Notes under the pieces: generated by a model
The model's input: only the letters and a program-made list of their open reading frames with translations
What the model was told of the DNA's origin: nothing
Databases searched by the model: none
Assembly: GCF_007970665.1 (NCBI RefSeq)
Contig: NZ_CP042430.1
Span: 1,984,001 to 2,048,000 of the forward strand
DNA: 64,000 nucleotides
DNA from: Baekduia soli
Lineage (GTDB): Bacteria > Actinomycetota > Thermoleophilia > Solirubrobacterales > Solirubrobacteraceae
Direction of reading: 5' to 3'
Position numbers and translations under genes: made by a program
In this document: piece after piece, positions 1 to 11,845 of the stretch
Position numbering within the stretch: position 1 is the stretch's first letter
Layout of the letters: each line of letters starts with the position of its first letter

Positions 1-1
1 C

Positions 2-1150
<1,149 letters not shown>

Positions 1151-1167
1151 CCACGCGGACGACCCGT

Positions 1168-1193
1168 GCCCCCGACCGCCACCGGTCGGGGGC
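1168..1193 (+). terminator. Hairpin between the two SAHH genes
   Basis: Perfect 11-bp inverted repeat (GCCCCCGACCG / CGGTCGGGGGC) with a 4-nt loop, 18 nt after the ahcY stop. No U-tract follows, as is usual in high-GC actinobacteria. It is placed to end ahcY transcription or protect its 3' end. Confidence 0.6.
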
Positions 1194-1207
1194 CGGGTTC
1201 CCCTGCC

Positions 1208-2458
1208 ATGAGCGACATCGCGGATCCCGCGCTCGCCGGGGCGGGCGCGACGCGCATCGAGTGGGCCGACGCCCAGATGCCCGTCCTGCGCTCGATCCGT
1301 GAGCGCTTCGGCGCCCAGCGCCCCCTGGCCGGCCTGACCGTGGCCGCGTGCCTGCACGTCACGGCCGAGACGGCCGGACTCGTGCGCACGCTCGTGGCCG
1401 GCGGCGCGGAGGTGGCGCTCTGCGCCGCCAACCCCCTGGCGACCCAGGACGAGGTCGCCGCGGCGCTCGCCCAGGACGAGGGCGTCGGCGTCTTCGCCCG
1501 CCGCGGGGAGGACCTCGACGCGCTCGGCGGCCACGTCGCCGACGTCCTGGACCGCGCGCCGCACGTGACGCTCGACGACGGCGCCGACCTGCTCGTGACC
1601 CTGCACGCGGTGCGCCCCGACCTCCTCGACGGCCTCATCGGCGGCACCGAGGAGACGACGAGCGGCCTCGTGCGCCTCCGGGCGATGCAGGCCGCCGGAC
1701 GGCTGAGCTGCCCGGTGCTGGCCGTCAACGAGGCCCGCGCCGAGCGCGTGTTCAACGACCACTACGGCACGGGCCAGTCCACCCTGGACGGGATCCTGCG
1801 GGCGACGAACCTCCTGCTGGCCGGGCGCACGATCGTCGTCCTCGGCTACGGCCCGACGGGCCGCGGCATCGCCCTGCGGGCCCGCGGCGCCGGCGCCCAG
1901 GTCGTCGTGTGCGAGATCGATCCGATCGCCGGGCTCGACGCGCGGATGGAGGGCTTCGACGTCCTGCCGTCGCTCCAGGCCGCCGCCCGCGGTGACGTCT
2001 TCATCACCGTCACCGGCGCACCCGGCGTGCTGGGCCGGGCGCACTTCGAGCGCATGAAGGACGGCGCGGTGCTCGCCAACGCCGGGCACTTCGACGTCGA
2101 GATCGACCTGGCCGCGCTGCGGGCGCTGGCCGGTCAGGGCCGCCGCGTGCGGCCCCTGGTCGAGCAGTACGCGCTGGCCGACGGGCGGCGGCTGAACCTC
2201 CTGGCCTCCGGGCGCGTGGTCAACCTGGCCGCCGGCGAGGGCCATCCCGCGTCGGTCATGGACCTCTCCTTCGCGTTGCAGGCCCTCTCGGTCGAGCACC
2301 TGGCCGGGGCCGGCCGCGACCTGGGGCCCGGCGTCCACGCCGTGCCCGACGACATCGACCGCGAGGTCGCGCGCCTCAAGCTCGCCTCCCTGGGCGTGAC
2401 GCTCGACGAGCTCACCGAGGACCAGCGCGGCTACCTGCGCCGCTGGGAGCAGCCCTAG
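1208..2458 (+). CDS. SAHH-family paralog (short, archaeal-type) with altered active site
   Basis: 416-residue protein of the adenosylhomocysteinase family without the insertion of the long form, as in archaeal/Thermotoga-type enzymes. It keeps the substrate-domain motifs LHVTAETA, NPLATQD, LDDGAD, GTEETTSG, the Rossmann motif GYGPTGRG, AGHFDVEID and GHPASVM. However, the segment VNEARAERVFNDHYG (residues 173-187) replaces the catalytic Lys (Lys186 in human numbering) by Glu179 and turns the following Asp-Asn into Asn183-Asp184. The canonical C-terminal KYxY-type tail is absent, as in archaeal forms. The start is the ATG at 1208; an earlier GTG frame would overlap the hairpin. It may be a hydrolase of a different nucleoside thioether, or a regulatory or inactive partner of AhcY. 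Family is sure; activity is open. Confidence 0.85.
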   Translation: MSDIADPALAGAGATRIEWADAQMPVLRSIRERFGAQRPLAGLTVAACLHVTAETAGLVRTLVAGGAEVALCAANPLATQDEVAAALAQDEGVGVFARRGEDLDALGGHVADVLDRAPHVTLDDGADLLVTLHAVRPDLLDGLIGGTEETTSGLVRLRAMQAAGRLSCPVLAVNEARAERVFNDHYGTGQSTLDGILRATNLLLAGRTIVVLGYGPTGRGIALRARGAGAQVVVCEIDPIAGLDARMEGFDVLPSLQAAARGDVFITVTGAPGVLGRAHFERMKDGAVLANAGHFDVEIDLAALRALAGQGRRVRPLVEQYALADGRRLNLLASGRVVNLAAGEGHPASVMDLSFALQALSVEHLAGAGRDLGPGVHAVPDDIDREVARLKLASLGVTLDELTEDQRGYLRRWEQP

Positions 2459-2504
2459 CCCGCTGTGCGGCCGCCGCGGCGCGTGGAGGAGGCGCGCGAG
2501 CGGG

Positions 2505-2510
2505 TAGGTT
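2505..2510 (+). promoter_or_regulatory. -10 box TAGGTT, 8 nt before GTG
   Basis: TAGGTT lies 8 nt before the GTG at 2519, the spacing expected if transcription begins at or next to the start codon. It is the reason for choosing GTG 2519 over the upstream in-frame GTG at 2465. Confidence 0.6.
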
Positions 2511-2518
2511 CCCCGGCC

Positions 2519-3877
2519 GTGGACGCCTTGGACGCAGCACTGCGCAAGATGCGCGACGAGGGCCTGGGCGAGGCCGCCGTCGAGACCTTCGCGCGCCAGC
2601 ACCGCCGCCTGCAGGAGGGCGAGACCGGCACCCTGCCGGAGGCCGGGATCGAGCCGGTCGCCGAGCTGCCCGACGCCGAGGAGCTGCCCGATGCGCCCGC
2701 GCCGCTGGACGAGGCGGTGGTCATCAAGCTCAACGGCGGGCTGGGCACCAGCATGGGGATGCGGCAGGCCAAATCGCTGCTGGAGGTCAAGGACGGCATG
2801 AGCTTCCTGGACCTCATCGCCGAGCAGGTCCTGGACCTGCGCCGGGCCAGCGGCGCGCGGCTGCCGCTCGTGCTCATGAACTCGTTCGCCACGCGGGAGG
2901 ACTCGCTGGCGGCCCTGGCCCGCCACGGCGACCTGTCCGCCGACCTGCCCGCCGACTTCGTGCAGAACAAGGTGCCCAAGATCGAGCGTGAGGGGCTCGC
3001 GCCCGTGAGCTGGCCGGCCGACCCCTCGCTGGAGTGGGCGCCGCCCGGCCACGGCGACGTCTACACGGCGCTCGTGACCTCCGGGATGCTCGACGCGCTG
3101 CTGCGGGGCGGCTACCGCTGGGCGTTCATCTCGAACTCCGACAACCTCGGCGCCGTCCTGGATCCGCGCATCCTGGCCTGGCTGGCCGGGTCGGGCGCGC
3201 CGTTCCTCATGGAGGTGGCCGACCGGACGTCCTCGGACCGCAAGGGCGGCCACCTGGCCCGCCGGCGCTCGGACGGTGCGCTCGTGCTGCGCGAGATCGC
3301 CCAGACGCCCGACGAGGATCTCGAGGCCTTCCAGGACACCGCCCGCCACCGCTTCTTCAACACCAACACGCTGTGGATCGATCTCCGCGCGCTGGAGGCG
3401 CTGCTCGGTGAGGTCGGCGTCCTGGACCTGCCGATGATCGTCAACCGCAAGACGGTCGACCCGGCCGACGCGGCCTCCACGCCGGTGATCCAGCTCGAGA
3501 CCGCGATGGGCGCGGCGATCGGGGTCTTCGAGGGCGCCGCGGCGCTGCGGGTCCCGCGCTCGCGCTTCGTGCCCGTCAAGACCACCAACGACCTGCTCTC
3601 GCTGCGCTCCGACGCCTACGTCGTGGGTGAGGGCCGGGCCGTGCACCTGGCCCCGGAGCGCCGCGGCGTGCCGCCGTTCGTGGATCTCGACCCCGAGCAC
3701 TTCAAGCTCGTCGAGGACTTCGACGCGCGCTTCGCCGCCGGGCCGCCCTCGCTCGTGGCCTGCGAGGCGCTGCACGTCCGCGGCGACGTCCACTTCGGCG
3801 CCGGTGTCATCGTGCGGGGCGAGGTCACCGTGCAGGGCCCGGCCCGCGTCCCCGACCACGCCGTCCTGGCGTCCTAG
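2519..3877 (+). CDS. UTP--glucose-1-phosphate uridylyltransferase (UDPGP family)
   Basis: Forms UDP-glucose from UTP and glucose-1-phosphate in the cytosol, supplying cell-wall and exopolysaccharide glycosylation. 452 residues of the eukaryote-like UDPGP family, not the small GalU type. The nucleotide-binding motif VIKLNGGLGTSMG lies near residues 67-79; further family blocks are NSFATREDS, NKVPKI, PPGHGDVYTAL, FISNSDNLGA and FFNTNTLWIDL. The C-terminus holds a short left-handed beta-helix-like stretch (HFGAGVIVRGEVTVQG) typical of these enzymes. It is convergent with ctaG, with only 8 bp between stops. Its own -10 box suggests independent transcription. Confidence is high for the family and reaction. 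Confidence 0.92.
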   Translation: MDALDAALRKMRDEGLGEAAVETFARQHRRLQEGETGTLPEAGIEPVAELPDAEELPDAPAPLDEAVVIKLNGGLGTSMGMRQAKSLLEVKDGMSFLDLIAEQVLDLRRASGARLPLVLMNSFATREDSLAALARHGDLSADLPADFVQNKVPKIEREGLAPVSWPADPSLEWAPPGHGDVYTALVTSGMLDALLRGGYRWAFISNSDNLGAVLDPRILAWLAGSGAPFLMEVADRTSSDRKGGHLARRRSDGALVLREIAQTPDEDLEAFQDTARHRFFNTNTLWIDLRALEALLGEVGVLDLPMIVNRKTVDPADAASTPVIQLETAMGAAIGVFEGAAALRVPRSRFVPVKTTNDLLSLRSDAYVVGEGRAVHLAPERRGVPPFVDLDPEHFKLVEDFDARFAAGPPSLVACEALHVRGDVHFGAGVIVRGEVTVQGPARVPDHAVLAS

Positions 3878-3885
3878 GGGCCGGG

Positions 3886-4704
3886 CTACGCCGCCGGGCC
3901 GTAGCGCTCGGCGCGCTGCTCCTCGAGCTCGGACTCCGTCAGCGCGCGCACGAACAGGTAGGCCAGCGCGATGCCCATGACGATCGACTGCTCGATCGCC
4001 ATGATGGCCCCCGCCAGCGCCTGGTCGTCGCCGGGCTTGAGCCCCCACACGCGCGGGCCGTTCTCGTAGAAGCCGTAGAGCGCGTGCGGGGCGAAGGTCA
4101 GGAAGATGCCCAGCAGGCCGACGAACACCTTCGTGGAGGCCATGTAGGCCACCGGCGTCAGGCCGGTCAGGTGGCGCCCGCGCACCGGCGACAGCAGGTG
4201 CCACCAGTACAGGAGGCCGATGGACAGGAAGCAGACGTGCTCGAGCACGTGGACCGCCGAGTGCTCCAGCGCCGCGTCGTAGAGCGCCGGGATGTGCCAG
4301 GCCCACGTGAGGCCCACGTACAGGACCACGGCGAAGGCGGGGTGGGCGACCGGTCCCAGCGCTCGCTCCAGGTCGACGACCTGCCGGGCGACCGGGCGCA
4401 GGATGACCTTCGTCAGGCCGACGATGAGCAGGATGGGCACGAGGTCGAGCAGGATCACGTGCTGGACCATGTGCATCGCGAAGACCTGGTCGGCGAGCGT
4501 GTCGATCGGCGAGATGAGGGCCACGGCGATGAGCAGGACGCCCGTGACCCAGGCCACGAGCCGGTCCACCGGAGCGCCGCGGGCGCCCTCGCTCGAGGCC
4601 CGGACGCGCCTCCAGCGCACCACGTAGCCCACGAGCAGCACCAGGCAGATGACGATGGGACCGGGGGCCATGGAGAACGAGGTGTTGGCCGAGGTGGCGA
4701 GCAC
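3886..4704 (-). CDS. ctaG: Cytochrome c oxidase assembly factor CtaG (caa3 type)
   Basis: Polytopic membrane protein of the caa3_CtaG family, which assists assembly of aa3/caa3 cytochrome c oxidase, probably in copper delivery. 272 residues from the chosen GTG with about seven hydrophobic segments. The conserved His-rich elements are HMVQHVILL, the WHIP segment of the central helix and LEHVCFLSIGLLYWW. The start is GTG 4704, because CAGAAT lies 7 nt upstream and the frame before it is low-complexity and not membrane-like. It is divergent from comF across about 120 bp. Oxidase structural genes are not in the window. Confidence 0.88.
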   Translation of the reverse strand: MLATSANTSFSMAPGPIVICLVLLVGYVVRWRRVRASSEGARGAPVDRLVAWVTGVLLIAVALISPIDTLADQVFAMHMVQHVILLDLVPILLIVGLTKVILRPVARQVVDLERALGPVAHPAFAVVLYVGLTWAWHIPALYDAALEHSAVHVLEHVCFLSIGLLYWWHLLSPVRGRHLTGLTPVAYMASTKVFVGLLGIFLTFAPHALYGFYENGPRVWGLKPGDDQALAGAIMAIEQSIVMGIALAYLFVRALTESELEEQRAERYGPAA

Positions 4705-4826
4705 GTCGCCGATTCTGTCACCGCGGGGCGGGCTCGGCGCGGGCTGCACGACGTCGGCACCCGCGCTGCGCGATGCCGTGACGATCCGGTCTCGATCCGT
4801 CACGCCACGACCGGGAGGCTCGGGCC

Positions 4827-5504
4827 ATGCTCCTCGCGCCCCTCCTCGGCCTCCTCGCCCCACCGGCGTGCCTGGCCTGCGGCCGCCCGCCGGGCCCCCG
4901 CGACGTGCTCTGCCGCGACTGCCGGGTCGCGCTGCCCTGGCTCGGACCGGGCGTGTGCGCCCGGTGCGGGCTGCCGGGGCGCTGCGGGCGCACCTGCCCC
5001 GCTCGGCGCCTGGCCTACGACCGCGCCTGGGCGCCCGTGGCCTACGCGGGGCCGGCGCGCCGGCTCGTGGGGGCGCTCAAGGAGCGCGGGGCCGTGGCGG
5101 CGGCGGGGCTCATGGCCGCCCAGATGGCGGCCACGGCGCCGCCGGGCCTGCTGGCCGGGGCGGTCCTGTCCGCGGTGCCCGCCGACCCGCTGCGCCGCCG
5201 GCGGCGGGGCCTGGACCACGCCGGGCGGATCGCCGCCGAGCTGGCGTCCCGCTGCGACCTGGAGGCCGCCGCGCTCCTGAGGCGACGCCCGTCGCGGGCC
5301 GGCCGCCAGGCCGGTGCGTCGCGCCGGCAGCGCCTGGCCGAGGGCCGGCTGCCGGTGGAGGTCCGCGCGCGGGCCGTCCCCGAGGCCGTCCTGCTCGTCG
5401 ACGACGTGCACACCACGGGCGCGACGCTGCACGCCTGCGCGGTGGCGCTGAAGGCCGCGGGGGTACGCCGCGTCGGCGCCGTGACCTACGCCCGGACCCT
5501 GTGA
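4827..5504 (+). CDS. ComF family phosphoribosyltransferase-like protein
   Basis: 225 residues. The N-terminal part has paired cysteines (CLAC, CRDC, CARC, CGRTC within residues 13-57), the zinc-ribbon-like region of ComF. The C-terminal type I phosphoribosyltransferase fold carries the PRPP loop VLLVDDVHTTGATL (about residues 190-203). In naturally competent bacteria ComF helps process imported single-stranded DNA; many actinobacteria keep comF without a known competence system, so its role here is open. A GGAGG about 10 nt before the ATG acts as ribosome-binding site. Divergent from ctaG; the next gene encodes a hibernation factor, the usual actinobacterial order comF-hpf-secA. Confidence 0.9.
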   Translation: MLLAPLLGLLAPPACLACGRPPGPRDVLCRDCRVALPWLGPGVCARCGLPGRCGRTCPARRLAYDRAWAPVAYAGPARRLVGALKERGAVAAAGLMAAQMAATAPPGLLAGAVLSAVPADPLRRRRRGLDHAGRIAAELASRCDLEAAALLRRRPSRAGRQAGASRRQRLAEGRLPVEVRARAVPEAVLLVDDVHTTGATLHACAVALKAAGVRRVGAVTYARTL

Positions 5505-5528
5505 TGGACGCCCTTGTGTCGACAGCCA

Positions 5529-5557
5529 TTGCCGATCTCGCCGTGCGGGTCTACCGT
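5529..5557 (+). promoter_or_regulatory. Sigma-70-like promoter of the hibernation factor gene
   Basis: TTGCCG (5529-5534) and TACCGT (5552-5557) are separated by exactly 17 bp. The predicted start near 5563 gives a leader of about 30 nt with AGGAGGG (5584-5590), 4 nt before the ATG. This is one of the few leadered genes in the window. Confidence 0.55.
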
Positions 5558-5594
5558 GGTGAGGACCTAGAGATCCAGCCCACAGGAGGGCCGC

Positions 5595-5978
5595 ATGCAG
5601 ATCGAGGTCAAGGGCCGCAACACGACCGTCTCGGACGACCTCCGGGAGCACGTGGAGAAGCGCTTCGCCAAGGTGGGCAAGCAGGTGTCCGAGCTGGCCG
5701 TGCTGGAGGTCGAGCTCTTCGAGGAGCGCAACCCGGCCAACCCGGACGCGATGGTGGCCGAGGTCACGCTGCGGGTGAAGGGGACCACGCTGCGGGCGCG
5801 CGACGCCTCCCGGGACATGGCCCACTCGATCAACCTCTGCGCGGACGAGCTGGCGATCCAGGTCAAGCGCCACCGCGACAAGCGCCGGAAGCGAAGGGAG
5901 TCGCGGACCGCCGCGGCCCAGCCGCCGGGCATGGCGCCGCAGGAGTCCCCGGCAGGGGGAATCTCGGCCGCCCTGTAG
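5595..5978 (+). CDS. hpf: Ribosome hibernation-promoting factor, short form (HPF/RaiA)
   Basis: 127-residue protein of the sigma-54 modulation/S30EA family that binds the 30S decoding region and stabilises idle ribosomes. The N-terminal beta-alpha-beta-beta-beta-alpha domain is complete (MQIEVKGRNTTVSDDLREHV to the helix ending near residue 100), followed by a Lys/Arg-rich run KRHRDKRRKRR and a short Pro/Gly tail. The C-terminal dimerisation domain of long HPF is missing, so it should not by itself make 100S dimers the way long HPF does. It has a consensus Shine-Dalgarno and a recognisable promoter, and it precedes secA, as is common in actinobacteria. Confidence 0.92.
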   Translation: MQIEVKGRNTTVSDDLREHVEKRFAKVGKQVSELAVLEVELFEERNPANPDAMVAEVTLRVKGTTLRARDASRDMAHSINLCADELAIQVKRHRDKRRKRRESRTAAAQPPGMAPQESPAGGISAAL

Positions 5979-6002
5979 GCCAGGATCCCCGTCGCGGCGA
6001 GT

Positions 6003-6027
6003 GGGGCGGGCGTCCCGCGCCCGCCCC
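6003..6027 (+). terminator. Terminator-like hairpin after hpf
   Basis: Perfect 10-bp inverted repeat GGGGCGGGCG / CGCCCGCCCC with a 5-nt loop, 25 nt after the hpf stop and just before the secA -10 box. It separates the two transcription units. Confidence 0.6.
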
Positions 6028-6048
6028 GAGTGCCGATGCCCCTCCGAC

Positions 6049-6054
6049 TACACT
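6049..6054 (+). promoter_or_regulatory. -10 box TACACT, 7 nt before secA ATG
   Basis: TACACT ends 7 nt before the ATG at 6062. There is no Shine-Dalgarno in the gap, so secA mRNA is predicted to be leaderless. The box fixes the start against the long open frame that runs in from upstream. Confidence 0.65.
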
Positions 6055-6061
6055 GAGGTCC

Positions 6062-8941
<2,880 letters not shown>

Positions 8942-8946
8942 GTCCC

Positions 8947-10047
8947 GTGGCCGTCCCGGAGGACACCTCACCCCAGCGCCTGGCGCAGATCCGCGCCCAG
9001 CTGGACCTGCTCGCCGAGCACGTCGACGCCGACACGCTGTCCGGCCGCATCGCCGAGCTCGACGAGGAGATGCAGGCCGAGGGGTTCTGGAACGACACCG
9101 ACCGCGCGGCCAAGGTCTCGGCCGAGCGCACGCGCGCCGCGCGCAAGCTCGAGGCCTTCCGCGTCCTGGAGGCCGACGTCGACGACCTCGAGGGGCTCGC
9201 CGAGCTCTCTGAGGAGGACGAGGAGATGCAGGCCGAGCTCGGCCAGCAGGTCGCCTCGGTCCAGGACCGCCTCGACGCGCTGGAGGAGGAGCGGCTGTTC
9301 TCCGGCCCCTACGACAACGGCGACGCGCTGGTCACCGTCAACGCCGGGGCCGGCGGCACCGACGCGCAGGACTGGGCCGAGATGGTGCTGCGGATGCTCA
9401 TGCGGTGGGCCGAGGGCCGCGGCTTCAAGGTCGAGCTGCTGGAGGCCAGCGCGGGGGAGGAGGCGGGCATCAAGTCGGCGACGTTCCGGGCCTCGGGCGA
9501 GAACGCCTACGGGCTGTTCAACGCCGAGCAGGGCGTCCACCGGCTCGTGCGGATCTCGCCCTTCGACGCGCAGAACCGCCGCCAGACGGCGTTCGCGGGC
9601 GTCGAGGTCGCGCCCGTCATCGAGGACACCGGCGACGTCGAGATCGACTCCGACGACCTGCAGATCGACACCTACCGCGCCTCGGGGGCCGGCGGCCAGC
9701 ACGTCAACAAGACCGACTCGGCCGTACGGATCACCCACCGCCCCTCGGGGATCGTGGTGCAGTGCCAGAACGAGCGGTCGCAGTCGGCCAACAAGGACAC
9801 GGCCATGAAGATGCTGCGCGCCAAGCTGCTCGAGCGCCAGGAGCGCGAGCGCCAGGAGCTCATCGCCAAGGAGAAGGGCGAGACGCTGGACGTCAACTTC
9901 GGCTCGCAGATCCGCTCCTACGTCCTGCACCCGTACACGATGGTCAAGGACCACCGGACCGACCGCGAGATGGGCGATGCCCAGCGCGTGCTCGATGGCG
10001 ACCTGGACGGCTTCGTCCGCGCCTATCTCCTCAAAGCCGCCGCATGA
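8947..10047 (+). CDS. prfB: Peptide chain release factor 2
   Basis: Terminates translation at UGA and UAA. 366 residues from the GTG 5 nt after the secA stop. The anticodon-mimic tripeptide SPF (RLVRISPFDAQ, about residue 204) marks it as RF2, not RF1. The GGQ loop (SGAGGQHVNKTDSAVRI, about residue 248) catalyses peptidyl-tRNA hydrolysis. The reading frame is continuous, so it lacks the programmed +1 frameshift that autoregulates RF2 in many bacteria. It is probably cotranscribed with secA. Confidence 0.97.
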   Translation: MAVPEDTSPQRLAQIRAQLDLLAEHVDADTLSGRIAELDEEMQAEGFWNDTDRAAKVSAERTRAARKLEAFRVLEADVDDLEGLAELSEEDEEMQAELGQQVASVQDRLDALEEERLFSGPYDNGDALVTVNAGAGGTDAQDWAEMVLRMLMRWAEGRGFKVELLEASAGEEAGIKSATFRASGENAYGLFNAEQGVHRLVRISPFDAQNRRQTAFAGVEVAPVIEDTGDVEIDSDDLQIDTYRASGAGGQHVNKTDSAVRITHRPSGIVVQCQNERSQSANKDTAMKMLRAKLLERQERERQELIAKEKGETLDVNFGSQIRSYVLHPYTMVKDHRTDREMGDAQRVLDGDLDGFVRAYLLKAAA

Positions 10048-10068
10048 CCGCGGCCCGGCGGTGACCGG

Positions 10069-11571
10069 GTGAGCGAGGCGCGCACCCCCGATCCAGGCCC
10101 GTCGGAGCAGCCGACGGCGCCCTACCTCGACGCGGTCGTCGGCTACGGCTTCCGCGGTTCGGGGCGCTTCCACGTGCCCGGCCACAAGGGCGGCCCGGGC
10201 GCCGATCCCGGACTGCGCCACGCCATCGGCGACGACGCCCTGCTGCTCGACATCCCGCAGGACATCCACGGCGTCGACGTCGGCCCGTCGCCGACGCCCT
10301 ACGAGCGAGCCGAGGCCCTCGCCGCCGAGGCCTACGGCGCGACGCGCACCTGGTTCCTGACCAACGGCGCCACGCAGGGCAACCACGCCCTCTGCCTCGC
10401 GCTGGCCCCGCTCGGCGCGCACGTCGTCGCCCAGCGCAACTCGCATGCCTCTGTCGTCGACGGTCTCGTGCTCAGCGGTGGCCGGCCGTCGTTCGTCGCG
10501 CCGGCCTACGACGAGGAGCTCGGCATGGCCCACGGCGTCGAGCCCGACGCCCTGGACGCCGCGCTGACCGCCGATCCCGAGGCCCGCGTCGCGTTCCTGG
10601 TCTCGCCGACCTACTACGGCATGGTGGCCGACGTCGCGGCGCTGGCCGAGGTCGCCCACCGCCACGACGTGGCGCTCGTCGTCGACCAGTCGTGGGGGCC
10701 GCACTTCGGCTTCCACCCCGACCTGCCCCAGAGCGCGCTGCGCCTGGGCGCCGACGCCGTGCTCACCAGCACGCACAAGATCATCGGCTCGCTCACCCAG
10801 AGCGCGATGCTCCACGTCGGCAACGGCGTCGACCCGCCGCGCATCGACCCCGGCGCCGTCGGCCGGGCGATCCGGCTCGTGCGCTCGACGAGCCCGTCCT
10901 CGCTGCTCATGGCGTCGCTGGACGCCGCCCGCCGGCAGATCGCCGTGCACGGCGAGGCGCTCCTGCACGAGACGCTGGACGCGGCGGCGGCCACCCGCGC
11001 CAAGCTCGCGACGACGCCCGGCATCGTGACGATCGCCGAGGACTTCGTCGGCCACCCCGGCGTCGCGGGCTACGACCCCCTGCGCCTGGTCCTCGACACG
11101 CGCGGCACGGGCTGTACCGGCTACGAGGTCGCCGACGCGCTGCGCAACGCCTACGACGTGCAGCCCGAGCTGGCCACCGTGGCCACCATGGTCTGCGTCC
11201 TGGGCATGGGCCAGCCGACCGACGCGCTCGTGCGCCTGGCGGGCGACATCGACGAGATCGTCAAGCGGATCAGCCGCCCCGGGACCGTCGAGGCGCTCGT
11301 GCGCGGCCCCACGGCCCTGCACAACGAGATGGTCGTCATCCCGCGCGACGCGTTCCTCGGGCGCTCGGAGGTCGTGCCCGTCGACGCCGCGGTGGGGCGG
11401 ATCTCCTGCGAGTCGATCGCCGGCTACCCGCCCGGCATCCCCGCCCTGCTGCCCGGCGAGCGCATCACCGCCGGCACGGTCGCCTACCTGCGCGAGCTCG
11501 TGGCCTCGGGGGCGCGCCTGCACGGCGCGGCCGACCCGACGCTGGCCACGATCCACGTCCTCGCCGGCTGA
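10069..11571 (+). CDS. PLP-dependent Orn/Lys/Arg decarboxylase family protein
   Basis: 500 residues, fold type I. Family landmarks are the N-terminal FHVPGHKGG, the cofactor-ring stacking region FLTNGATQGNHAL, the PLP-phosphate region with DQSWGPHFGFHP, and the Schiff-base lysine in TSTHKIIGSLTQ (about residue 236). The C-terminal domain with ISCESIAGYPPGIPALLPGE is typical of the short Bacillus SpeA/YaaO-like group. Likely decarboxylates arginine, lysine or ornithine to a polyamine; the sequence does not settle which. It starts at GTG 22 nt after prfB and could be cotranscribed with it. Confidence 0.88.
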   Translation: MSEARTPDPGPSEQPTAPYLDAVVGYGFRGSGRFHVPGHKGGPGADPGLRHAIGDDALLLDIPQDIHGVDVGPSPTPYERAEALAAEAYGATRTWFLTNGATQGNHALCLALAPLGAHVVAQRNSHASVVDGLVLSGGRPSFVAPAYDEELGMAHGVEPDALDAALTADPEARVAFLVSPTYYGMVADVAALAEVAHRHDVALVVDQSWGPHFGFHPDLPQSALRLGADAVLTSTHKIIGSLTQSAMLHVGNGVDPPRIDPGAVGRAIRLVRSTSPSSLLMASLDAARRQIAVHGEALLHETLDAAAATRAKLATTPGIVTIAEDFVGHPGVAGYDPLRLVLDTRGTGCTGYEVADALRNAYDVQPELATVATMVCVLGMGQPTDALVRLAGDIDEIVKRISRPGTVEALVRGPTALHNEMVVIPRDAFLGRSEVVPVDAAVGRISCESIAGYPPGIPALLPGERITAGTVAYLRELVASGARLHGAADPTLATIHVLAG

Positions 11572-11845
11572 GCCCCTTCCGGGGCCGCCGCCGGCAGCGA
11601 CGGCCCGTCGGCGCCGACGACCGGGCGGCGTTCGGCTCCATGCCCGAAGAGCGCGGGCTGCACCACGCATCGAGGTCATGGCCGACGTCCCTGCCCGACC
11701 GCGCTCGGGGCGCGACCCCACGGGCCCGAGGACGGGGCGCTGGCCGCGCTGCAGGCGGCGTCGCGCCAGGCGCGGAGGGCCGAGCTGCTCGCGCGCCTGG
11801 CGTGACGGGCGCCGCGCCCGGGGCCCAGCCCCTCGGGCGCGCCGC
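11572..11845. other. Intergenic 274 bp; terminator-like hairpin at 11814-11840
   Basis: No gene with family resemblance was seen. One short frame ends at 11805 with an Ala/Arg-rich tail and is not convincing. The clear structure is an inverted repeat, GCGCCCG-GGG / CCC-T-CGGGCGC, at 11814-11840 around a small loop, immediately after the stop of the minus-strand gene at 11846. It fits a terminator for that gene. Confidence 0.5.

Noticed and set aside
4649-6061. Long open frame running into secA from upstream
   Set aside because: It is an Arg/Pro/Gly-rich shadow of comF and hpf in another frame; the TACACT box and family alignment place the SecA start at 6062.
8947-9030. Programmed +1 frameshift site in prfB
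   Set aside because: The reading frame is continuous from GTG with no internal UGA or slippery CUU near codon 25.
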